DNA of 64,000 nt. Source: Streptomyces sp. V3I7. Its GTDB lineage: Bacteria > Actinomycetota > Actinomycetes > Streptomycetales > Streptomycetaceae. The notes below the pieces were generated by a model. It did no database searches, had not been told where the DNA came from, and was given only the letters and a program-made list of their open reading frames with translations. Positions 23,729 through 30,991 of the stretch are shown piece by piece (within the stretch, counting starts at the first letter, position 1; every line of letters begins with the position of its first letter). Both the position numbers and the translations under genes were made by a program. Location of the stretch: the NCBI RefSeq assembly GCF_030817495.1, contig NZ_JAUSZK010000001.1, forward strand, positions 5,373,001-5,437,000, in the 5' to 3' direction.

Positions 23729-26110
23729 ATGCCCAACGGCGCTCCCACGAAGCTGACACAGGGCTCGCGGACCGCAGGTGGCATCGGCGAGTCCACGCAC
23801 CGTCCCGACGGCACCCTCAAGGTCACCGGCGAGTTCGCGTACGCGTCCGACATGTGGCACGAGGACATGCTCTGGGGCCACATCCTGCGCTCCCCCCTCG
23901 CCCACGCCGAGATCGTCTCCCTCGACACGGGCGAGGCCCTCGCGATGCCCGGCGTGTACGCCGTGCTGACGTACGACGACCTGCCGACCGACGTGAGGCA
24001 CTACGGACTGGAGATCCAGGACACCCCCGTCCTGGCCCGCGGCAAGGTGCGCCACCACGGCGAGCCGGTCGCGATCGTCGCCGCCGACCACCCCGAGACC
24101 GCCCGGCGCGCAGCCGCCAAGATCCGGGTGGAGTACCGCGAACTGCCCGTCGTCACCGACGAGTTCTCCGCGACCTCCCCGGACGCCCCTCTGATCCACG
24201 AGCACCGCACCGATCACCACGCCGCCCACGTCCCGCACCCCAACATCGTCCACCGCCAGCCGATCATCCGCGGCGACGTGACGGAGGCCGCGAGGCGGGC
24301 CGACGTGATCGTGCGCGGCGAGTACCACTTCGGCATGCAGGACCAGGCCTTCCTCGGACCGGAGTCCGGCCTCGCCGTGCCCGAGGAGGACGGCGGCGTC
24401 CACCTCTACATCGCCACCCAGTGGCTGCACGCCGACCTGCGCCAGATCGCCCCCGTGCTCGGTCTGCCCGAGGACAAGGTCCGTATGACCCTCTCCGGGG
24501 TCGGCGGCGCGTTCGGCGGGCGCGAGGACCTGTCGATGCAGATCCACGCCTGCCTGCTGGCCCTGCGCACCGGCAAACCCGTCAAGATCGTCTACAACCG
24601 CTTCGAGTCCTTCTTCGGTCACGTCCACCGCCACCCGGCCAAGCTGGTCTACGAGCACGGCGCGACCAGCGACGGCAGGCTCACCCACGTCAAGGCCCGC
24701 ATCGTCCTGGACGGCGGCGCGTACGCCTCCTCCAGCCCGGCCGTCGTCGGCAACGCCGCCTCCCTCGGCGTCGGCCCGTACGTCGTCGACGACGTCGACA
24801 TCGAGGCCCTCGCCCTCTACACCAACAACCCGCCCTGCGGCGCCATGCGCGGCTTCGGCGCGGTCCAGGCGTGCTTCGCCTACGAGGCACAGATGGACAA
24901 GGTCGCCCGCGAACTCGGCATGGACCCCGTGGAGTTCCGCCGGCGCAACGCCATGGAGCAGGGCTCCCTCATGCCGACCGGCCAGCGCGTCGACTCACCC
25001 GCGCCGGTCGCCGAACTCCTGCGCCGCGTCAAGGCGTTGCCGATGCCGCCCGAGCGTCAGTGGGAGAGCAGCGAGGGCGCGGACGTACGCCAGCTGCCCG
25101 GCGGACTGTCCAACACCACGCACGGGGAAGGCGTCGTGCGGGGCGTGGGCTACGCGGTCGGCATCAAGAACGTCGGCTTCTCCGAGGGCTTCGACGACTA
25201 CTCCACCGCCCGCGTCCGCATCGAGGTCATCGCGGGCGAGCCCGTCGCCGCCGTGCACACGGCGATGGCCGAGGTCGGCCAGGGCGGCGTCACCGTCCAC
25301 GCCCAGATCGCCCGCACCGAGCTCGGCGTCGCCCAGGTGACCATTCACCCCGCCAACACCCGGGTGGGCAGCGCCGGTTCGACCTCCGCCTCCCGGCAGA
25401 CGTACGTCACCGGCGGCGCCGTGAAGCACGCCTGCGAGCTGGTGCGCGAGCAGGTGCTGGAGATGGGGCGGCGCAAGTTCGGTACGTACCACCCGGCTTG
25501 GGCCACCGCCGAGCTGCTGCTGGAGGGCGGCAAGGTCGTCACCGACGGCGGCGAGGTGCTCGCCGAGCTGGTGGACGTCCTTGGCGGAGACGCGGTCGAG
25601 GCCGAACAGGAGTGGCGGCACCGGCCCACCGAGGCCTTCGACCGCCACACCGGACAGGGCAACGGTCACGTCCAGTACAGCTTCGCCGCACACCGCGCCG
25701 TCGTCGAGGTCGACACCGAACTCGGCCTGGTCAAGGTCGTCGAGCTGGCCTGCGCCCAGGACGTCGGCAAGGCGCTCAACCCGCTGTCCGTCATCGGCCA
25801 GATCCAGGGCGGCACGACCCAGGGCCTGGGCATCGCCGTCATGGAGGAGATCCTCGTCGACCCGACGACGGCGAAGGTGCGCAACCCCTCCTTCACCGAC
25901 TACCTCATCCCCACCATCCTCGACACCCCCTCCATCCCCGTCGACCTGCTCGAACTCGCCGACCACCACGCCCCGTACGGACTGCGCGGAGTCGGCGAGG
26001 CCCCCACCCTGTCGTCCACCCCGGCCGTCCTCGCGGCGATCCGTGACGCGACCGGGCTCGACATCGACAGGACCCCGGTGCGCCCCGAGCACCTGACGGG
26101 CACGGCCTGA
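23729..26110 (+). CDS. Xanthine dehydrogenase, molybdopterin-binding catalytic subunit
   Basis: 793 residues from the ATG at 23729, 2 nt after the previous stop. It binds the molybdopterin cofactor and hydroxylates the purine. Features: an N-terminal a/b hammerhead (DGTLKVTGEFAYASDM), the Moco-loop LSGVGGAFGGREDLSMQ near 255, PCGAMRGFGAVQACFAYE near 370, MAEVGQGGVTVHAQIA near 515, and the catalytic Glu in GLRGVGEAPTL near 755. Length is typical for the separate large subunit. Stop and XdhC start overlap (TGATG). Confidence 0.95.
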   Translation: MPNGAPTKLTQGSRTAGGIGESTHRPDGTLKVTGEFAYASDMWHEDMLWGHILRSPLAHAEIVSLDTGEALAMPGVYAVLTYDDLPTDVRHYGLEIQDTPVLARGKVRHHGEPVAIVAADHPETARRAAAKIRVEYRELPVVTDEFSATSPDAPLIHEHRTDHHAAHVPHPNIVHRQPIIRGDVTEAARRADVIVRGEYHFGMQDQAFLGPESGLAVPEEDGGVHLYIATQWLHADLRQIAPVLGLPEDKVRMTLSGVGGAFGGREDLSMQIHACLLALRTGKPVKIVYNRFESFFGHVHRHPAKLVYEHGATSDGRLTHVKARIVLDGGAYASSSPAVVGNAASLGVGPYVVDDVDIEALALYTNNPPCGAMRGFGAVQACFAYEAQMDKVARELGMDPVEFRRRNAMEQGSLMPTGQRVDSPAPVAELLRRVKALPMPPERQWESSEGADVRQLPGGLSNTTHGEGVVRGVGYAVGIKNVGFSEGFDDYSTARVRIEVIAGEPVAAVHTAMAEVGQGGVTVHAQIARTELGVAQVTIHPANTRVGSAGSTSASRQTYVTGGAVKHACELVREQVLEMGRRKFGTYHPAWATAELLLEGGKVVTDGGEVLAELVDVLGGDAVEAEQEWRHRPTEAFDRHTGQGNGHVQYSFAAHRAVVEVDTELGLVKVVELACAQDVGKALNPLSVIGQIQGGTTQGLGIAVMEEILVDPTTAKVRNPSFTDYLIPTILDTPSIPVDLLELADHHAPYGLRGVGEAPTLSSTPAVLAAIRDATGLDIDRTPVRPEHLTGTA

Positions 26111-27258
26111 TGCTGGACATCGCCGAGGAGTTGCACCACTGGACCGAGCAGGGCCGTGACTTCGCCGTGGCCACCGTGGTGGCCGTCGACGGCAGCGCGC
26201 CGCGTGGCGCGGGCGCCGCCCTCGCGGTGGACGCCGACGGCACGGCGATCGGCTCCGTCTCCGGCGGATGCGTCGAGGGCGCCGTCTACGACCTGTGCCG
26301 CCAGGCGCTGGCCGATGGCGGATGCGTCCTGGAGCGCTTCGGCTACAGCGACGACGACGCCTTCGCCGTCGGTCTGACCTGCGGCGGCACCATCGACGTC
26401 CTCGTCGTGCCGGTACGGTCCGCCGACCGCGAACGCCCGGTGCTCGCCGCCGCGCTGGCCGCCGCCGCGCACGGGGAGGCAGCGGCCCTGGCCCGGATCG
26501 TCTCCGGACCCGCGGACCTGCGGGGCCGCGCCATGCTGGTCCGCCCCGGCGGCGCGTACGAGGGCGGCCTCGGCGCCCACCCGGAACTGGACCGCACCGT
26601 CGCCGCCGAGGCGGCCGCCTTCCTGGACGCCGGCCGCACCGGCACCCTGGAGATCGGCGAACAGGGCTCACGCTGCGGCGCCCCCCTCACCCTCCTCGTC
26701 GAGTCGTCCGTGCCGCCGCCCCGGATGATCGTCTTCGGCGCCGTCGACTTCGCGTCGGCACTCGTCCGGATCGGCGCCTTCCTCGGCTACCGCGTCACGG
26801 TGTGCGACGCGCGCCCGGTGTTCGCCACGCGGGCCCGCTTCCCGGAGGCCGCCGAGGTCGTCGTCGACTGGCCGCACCGGTACCTGGAGGGGACCGACGT
26901 CGACGCCCGCACCGCCTTGTGCGTCCTCACCCACGACGCCAAGTTCGACGTCCCCCTGCTACGCCTCGCGCTGCGCCTGCCGGTCGCGTACGTCGGCGCG
27001 CTCGGCTCCCGCCGCACGCACCTGGACCGTCTGCGGCGCCTGCGCGAAGCGGGCGTGACGGAAGGGGAGTTGGCGCGGCTGAGGTCACCCATCGGCCTGG
27101 ATCTGGGCGCCCGCACCCCCGAGGAGACGGCCCTGTCCATCGCCTCGGAGATCGTCGCCGAGCGGCGCGGCGGCAGCGGGGTGTCCCTCGCCGGGGCGCA
27201 CACGCCGATCCATCACGACACCGCGGTGGTCCGGCCGTCGGTGGCGTCGCCGCTCTGA
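26110..27258 (+). CDS. xdhC: XdhC family molybdenum-cofactor insertion/sulfuration chaperone
   Basis: 382 residues, fourth gene of the xdh operon, overlapping the previous stop by one base. XdhC proteins bind Moco, promote its sulfuration and insert it into xanthine dehydrogenase. N-terminal XdhC_CoxI domain: ATVVAVDGSAPRGAGAALAV, then SVSGGCVEGAVYD with the conserved Cys, and GLTCGGTIDVLV with the second. The C-terminal Rossmann domain has MIVFGAVDFASALVRIGAFLGYRVTVCDARP and ends AYVGALGSRRTHLDRL and GLDLGARTPEETALSI. Its last 46 nt overlap the convergent LanC-like gene. Confidence 0.94.
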   Translation: MLDIAEELHHWTEQGRDFAVATVVAVDGSAPRGAGAALAVDADGTAIGSVSGGCVEGAVYDLCRQALADGGCVLERFGYSDDDAFAVGLTCGGTIDVLVVPVRSADRERPVLAAALAAAAHGEAAALARIVSGPADLRGRAMLVRPGGAYEGGLGAHPELDRTVAAEAAAFLDAGRTGTLEIGEQGSRCGAPLTLLVESSVPPPRMIVFGAVDFASALVRIGAFLGYRVTVCDARPVFATRARFPEAAEVVVDWPHRYLEGTDVDARTALCVLTHDAKFDVPLLRLALRLPVAYVGALGSRRTHLDRLRRLREAGVTEGELARLRSPIGLDLGARTPEETALSIASEIVAERRGGSGVSLAGAHTPIHHDTAVVRPSVASPL

Positions 27259-28517
27259 GCGGCCGGGCGGCACACCGGGGGCTGGTCGGGCCAGGGGAAC
27301 GCGTAGTCCGGGGCACCGTCCCGGCTCACCCGGACGAAGCGCAGCAGCTCGCGCGCGATGCCCGCGTTGCCCATCGCCCACCCGGTCTCCGGTTCGAGGC
27401 CGCTCGGGGTGGCCCGGTGCTCGACGTTGGACCAGCGTGCGCCGTCGGCGTCCCGGGTGGCGCGGGCGGCGAGGTCCGCGACGAGCAGCCGGGCGAACTC
27501 CGGGTCGTCGCCCTGCTCGGCCAGCCGGTCGCAGGCCAGCGCCAGGACGCCCGCCGTACCGCAGCAGCGGCCGTTGTTGTCCCAGAAGCCGGGGCGCAGC
27601 CGGCGCGGCACGCCGGAGCCGGTCACGGTGTGCCAGCAGCGGTCGGCGAGGACCGCCCAGACGGGGTCGCCGAGGAGGTCCCGGAACTGCCGGAACACCT
27701 GGGCGTCCCCCGCCGGGCCGTGGCACCAGCCGTAGTTGTGGCGGGCGACGACGTCGGGCCGGTGCGCCGGGTCGGAGTGCGCGACCAGGAAGCCGTCGGG
27801 ACCGGCCTCGTCGCGCGCGACGACGTCCGCGACGGCGGACCGCGCCAGGTCGACCAGGTCCGCCCGCCCGGCCGCCGCGCCGACCGTGGCCAGCGCGTAC
27901 GCGACCCCGAGCGTGCCGTGCGAGACGTGGTGCATGCGCCCGGTAACCCCGGGCCGGTACTCCCACTGGACCCCGTGCGCCGTCGCCTCGGCCGTGCGCG
28001 CGTAGGGCTCCAGCGCACGGACGGCGAGGCCGGCGTCGCCGAGGGCCAGCGCGCCGAGGCCGATCCCGGCGTTGCCGCCCATCAGCTCGAACAGCTCGCC
28101 CCACCGCGTCCCGTCGAACCCCGCCCGTACTCCCGCCAGCGCGCGGTCCGCCGCCGTACCGGCCGCCGCGTCGCCCAGCTTCTCGTGCACGGACCGCAGT
28201 ACGAGGGCCATGCCGGTACGGCCGAAGTACAGCGAGTCGTCCTCGCAGCCGTCGACCGCCGCCGCAAGACCCCGCGCCGCCCGCACGGCGAGGTCCGCGT
28301 ACGCGTCGTCGCCGAAGTGCCGCCACGCCTCCAGGAGGACCGGTACGACACCCGCCGTACCGTTGTAGAGCATGGGTTCGAGTTCCTCGTCGGAGGGCCT
28401 GACGGCCCAGCCGATCCCGCCGTCCCCGTCCTCCCGCGCGACCGTCACCAGCCACTGCAGCGCCTCGGCCGCCAGCGCCTCGCCCTCGTCCACGGTCCGC
28501 TCATCCGCTGTCGTCAT
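27213..28517 (-). CDS. Stand-alone lanthionine synthetase C-like (LanC/LanCL) protein
   Basis: 434 residues forming an alpha/alpha toroid with repeated Gly-rich turns (YNGTAGVVPVLLEAW, YFGRTGMALVLRSVHEKLG, MGGNAGIGLGALALGD, HGTLGVAYALATVGAA). The three zinc ligands of LanC cyclases are present: YGWCHGPAGD (Cys, His) and GRCCGTAGVLALACD (Cys). LanC enzymes cyclise lanthipeptides; stand-alone homologues in other organisms have different roles, such as glutathione addition by eukaryotic LanCL. No LanB, LanM, protease or precursor gene is nearby, so a lanthipeptide role is not supported. ATG at 28517; 3' end overlaps xdhC by 46 nt. Confidence 0.85.
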   Translation of the reverse strand: MTTADERTVDEGEALAAEALQWLVTVAREDGDGGIGWAVRPSDEELEPMLYNGTAGVVPVLLEAWRHFGDDAYADLAVRAARGLAAAVDGCEDDSLYFGRTGMALVLRSVHEKLGDAAAGTAADRALAGVRAGFDGTRWGELFELMGGNAGIGLGALALGDAGLAVRALEPYARTAEATAHGVQWEYRPGVTGRMHHVSHGTLGVAYALATVGAAAGRADLVDLARSAVADVVARDEAGPDGFLVAHSDPAHRPDVVARHNYGWCHGPAGDAQVFRQFRDLLGDPVWAVLADRCWHTVTGSGVPRRLRPGFWDNNGRCCGTAGVLALACDRLAEQGDDPEFARLLVADLAARATRDADGARWSNVEHRATPSGLEPETGWAMGNAGIARELLRFVRVSRDGAPDYAFPWPDQPPVCRPAAQSGDATDGRTTAVS

Positions 28518-28592
28518 GCGCCCACTCTGGCACGGCGCGAACTCAAGTGCGGCTGATCAAAGCCTAGTTCGAGGACGGGCGGGCGGCCGTCG

Positions 28593-29033
28593 TCACGGCG
28601 TGCGCAGCAGCCTGTTCAGTTCCCGCCCGAACACCGAGCGCGCCGCGGCCCCCACCAGCGGATCGAAGAGGCCCGGCAGCATGCGGACACGCAGATCCTC
28701 GCGCCACACCACGCGCGCCCGGCCGCCCGGCCCCGTTCCCACCTCCAGCTCGGCCGAACCCAGCACGATCCGGCCACGCTTGACCAGCCGGACCAGGCCC
28801 GGCTCGCCGCCCTTGGGCGGCCGCCACACGGTGACCTCCATCGGGTCGTCGAAGCCGAGCGGCCCGAGACCGGTGCGGGCCACGAAGACGGTGCCCACCC
28901 GGGTCGGCGGGTCCGTGACCACAAAGGCCCGGGTCAGCGGGACGGACTCGGCGTGCCGCTCCCACCGCGTGAGGCGGCGCCACGCCTCGTCGACCGGGAG
29001 CGGGACCGTCCGTTCGAGTTGGAAGTTCACCAC
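28593..29033 (-). CDS. SRPBCC-fold protein (polyketide cyclase/dehydrase-like)
   Basis: 146 residues from tandem GTG GTG at 29033; the RBS is weak. The START-like helix-grip pattern is visible: an opening strand QLERTVPLPVDEAWRRLTRWERH, beta strands with GTVFVARTGLGPLGFDDPMEVTVW, GRARVVWREDLRVR, and a final amphipathic helix GAAARSVFGRELNRLLR. Members bind hydrophobic ligands; no biosynthetic cluster surrounds it. It lies 75 nt upstream of the LanC-like gene start on the same strand and could be co-transcribed with it. Confidence 0.78.
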   Translation of the reverse strand: MVNFQLERTVPLPVDEAWRRLTRWERHAESVPLTRAFVVTDPPTRVGTVFVARTGLGPLGFDDPMEVTVWRPPKGGEPGLVRLVKRGRIVLGSAELEVGTGPGGRARVVWREDLRVRMLPGLFDPLVGAAARSVFGRELNRLLRTP

Positions 29034-29147
29034 AGGGGGATCTTAGGGAAACGGATGGCGGAACCGGCCACGTCACAGGCAGGGAACTTCTGGGATTTCC
29101 TCGGCTACGCCTTGTGAGCGGAGCAGGACGGCGCGGGTTCGGCACGT

Positions 29148-29191
29148 CGGCGTATCACCATGGAAGGACCGGCGTATCACCATGGAAGGGA
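29148..29191 (+). repeat. Tandem 22 bp direct repeat before the phosphoribosyltransferase gene
   Basis: CGGCGTATCACCATGGAAGG occurs at 29148-29167 and 29170-29189, giving two units of period 22. It ends 33 nt before the ATG of the downstream gene, so it lies in the promoter or leader. Each copy contains an ATG that opens no useful frame. It may be a duplicated operator half or a simple slippage product. Confidence 0.7.
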
Positions 29192-29223
29192 GAGGACCGA
29201 CCTCCGCCGGGAAGTGAGGACCC

Positions 29224-29865
29224 ATGCGCTTCCGCAACCGGACAGAAGCCGGACGGGAACTGGCCGCCCTGCTGCGCGGCGAGCAGGACAAGGGCGGTCT
29301 GCCCGACCCCCTCGTCCTCGCGCTGCCCCGCGGCGGCGTCGCCGTCGCCGCCGAGGTCGCACGGGAGCTGGCGGCACCGCTCGACGTGCTGCTCGTCCGC
29401 AAGATCGGCGCCCCGCACCACCAGGAGTTCGGCGTCGGCGCGATCGCCGGGGACGACCCTCCGCTGTACGACCTGGAGTCGCTGGCCCTGCTCGGCCTCA
29501 GCGAGGAGTCCCTCGCCCCCGCGGTCGAACGCGAGCGCAAGGAGCTGCACCGCCGCGAGCAGCGCTACCGCCGGGACCGTCCGCCGCCCGCCCTCGAGGG
29601 CCGCACCGTGATCGTCGTCGACGACGGGCTCGCCACCGGCGCCACCGCCCGCGCCGCCCTGCGCCACGTACGCCGCAGGGCCCCCGCCCGTCTCGTCCTG
29701 GCCGTCCCCGTCGGCGCACCGGAGTCGCTCGCCGTGCTGAGCGGCGAGGCCGACGACGTGGTCTGCCTGTACGCGCCGCACTCCTTCAGCGCGGTCGGCC
29801 AGTGGTACGACGACTTCGGGCAGCTCACGGACGACGAGGTGCTGGCGGCGCTCCACGGGCCCTGA
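29224..29865 (+). CDS. Phosphoribosyltransferase family protein
   Basis: 213 residues from the ATG at 29224, preceded by GAAGTGAGGACC. The PRPP loop is classical: RTVIVVDDGLATGATARAAL at about 125-144. An earlier PRGGVAVAAEVARELAAPLDVLLVRKIG supplies the conserved Arg/Lys and PPi loop. A hood-like insertion, HRREQRYRRDRPPPALEG, lies between. The C-terminus YAPHSFSAVGQWYDDFGQLTDDEV is typical of the broad group of actinobacterial PRTases often annotated as erythromycin-esterase or dienelactone neighbours. Substrate not determined; it could act on a nucleobase in salvage. Confidence 0.88.
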   Translation: MRFRNRTEAGRELAALLRGEQDKGGLPDPLVLALPRGGVAVAAEVARELAAPLDVLLVRKIGAPHHQEFGVGAIAGDDPPLYDLESLALLGLSEESLAPAVERERKELHRREQRYRRDRPPPALEGRTVIVVDDGLATGATARAALRHVRRRAPARLVLAVPVGAPESLAVLSGEADDVVCLYAPHSFSAVGQWYDDFGQLTDDEVLAALHGP

Positions 29866-30004
29866 CCTCCGCGAGGGCGCGGGAGGTCCGAGGGCATTGG
29901 AAAGGGAGGCGTTGCGGGCTGCTCGTGGTGGCTCGCAACGCCCCCCTGGTCTGTGGCCTGAAGGGTGCTCAGGAGTGGTGCGTCGTGCTCGTCGCCGTAC
30001 GTCG

Positions 30005-30796
30005 TTACGACTTGACCTGGGTGGTGACGAGGTCCGAGAAGCGGGTCAGCCGGGTGTACACACCCGGGTGACCCGCTTCCGCGCACCCTTCCCCCCAGGA
30101 AGTGATCCCTGCCAGGACGCCCCCGATGAGCAGGGGACCGCCGCTGTCGCCCTGGCAGGTGTCCACGCCGCCGGACGGAAATCCGGCGCACACCATGTCG
30201 GTCCGGACGAAGTCCGAACCGTAAGAGTCGCTGCAGCTGGAGTCGGACACGAGCGGCACGGTCGCGGTCCGCAGCTGGTTGGAGGAGCCGCCGTTCTCCG
30301 AGGTGGTGCCCCAGCCGAGGATGCGGGCCGTGGTGCCGGCCGGGTACACACCCGACTGCGCGGAGGAGACGTACGACGCCGGGCTGTACGGCATCGACGT
30401 CGACAGGGTCAGCACGGCCACGTCGTCGCCCTGGGCGGCGTCCTGGTAGTCCGGGTCGACCCAGATCCTGCTGACCTTGCTGACGGTGCCGTTGGTGCCG
30501 TTGAGGTAGGTCCGGCCACCGACCACCCGGACGCTGCCGGTGGACTCGCCGGCCATGCAGTGCGCGGCCGTGACGACCTTGCGGGCCGCCACCAGGGTGC
30601 CGCCGCAGAACTGGCCGCCGGCGGCGTCCGTGATCTGCATCATGAACGGGTACGCGGTGGTCGTGGTCTTCGTGCCGCCGACGATGGGCAGGGGAGCGGC
30701 GACCGCCGAGGGGGCGGCGATCAGCGCGGTCGTGGCCGCGGCAGCGGCCGCCACGAGCGTGGCGGCAACCTGTCTGGCACGGGTGAGCCCGAACAT
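30005..30796 (-). CDS. Secreted trypsin-like serine protease
   Basis: 263 residues from the ATG at 30796, with GAGGAG upstream. A signal peptide (TRARQVAATLVAAAAAATTALIA) is followed by a short propeptide ending in AAPLP and mature IVGG at about 39-42. The catalytic triad is intact: TAAHC (His), GDDVAVL (Asp), CQGDSGGPL (Ser). Asp six residues before the catalytic Ser (DTCQGDS) predicts Arg/Lys specificity. Six Cys allow three disulfides, as in S. griseus trypsin. It is expected to act extracellularly in protein degradation or mycelial differentiation. The LAL regulator lies upstream on the same strand, separated by 195 bp. Confidence 0.96.
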   Translation of the reverse strand: MFGLTRARQVAATLVAAAAAATTALIAAPSAVAAPLPIVGGTKTTTTAYPFMMQITDAAGGQFCGGTLVAARKVVTAAHCMAGESTGSVRVVGGRTYLNGTNGTVSKVSRIWVDPDYQDAAQGDDVAVLTLSTSMPYSPASYVSSAQSGVYPAGTTARILGWGTTSENGGSSNQLRTATVPLVSDSSCSDSYGSDFVRTDMVCAGFPSGGVDTCQGDSGGPLLIGGVLAGITSWGEGCAEAGHPGVYTRLTRFSDLVTTQVKS

Positions 30797-30930
30797 GAGT
30801 CTCCTCAGTGGGGTGGCCGGTGGGGGTCGCACGGGTGGGGGGTGGTGCGGGGAGGCACCGGCCCCATGTGCCCGGGCGAGCGGCACGCCCTCAAGCTAGG
30901 ACTCGGCGCCCCCTCCTCCCAATGAGGGAA

Positions 30931-30942
30931 CCCCCTAGGGGG
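30931..30942. promoter_or_regulatory. CCCCCTAGGGGG palindrome upstream of the trypsin gene
   Basis: A perfect 12 bp GC-rich palindrome 135 bp upstream of the trypsin start, within the 195 bp gap after the LAL regulator gene. On minus it is followed by TTCCCTCATTGGGAGG, itself partly symmetric. Such CTAG-centred G-runs are candidate binding sites for LuxR-type HTHs, and the adjacent regulator carries one. It could alternatively be a terminator stem for the LAL gene. Confidence 0.4.
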
Positions 30943-30991
30943 AGCAGGGCAGGGAAAACCCTCGGTCCGGGTCAGTAAAGCGGCCGTGCTC

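Noticed and set aside
23176..26046. 956-codon plus-strand open frame through the xanthine dehydrogenase genes
   Set aside because: Arg/Pro-rich shadow in another frame of three well-defined overlapping genes; no family resemblance.
27213..29033. Lanthipeptide gene cluster around the LanC-like gene
   Set aside because: No dehydratase, precursor, protease or transporter nearby; the xdh operon and an SRPBCC protein are the neighbours.
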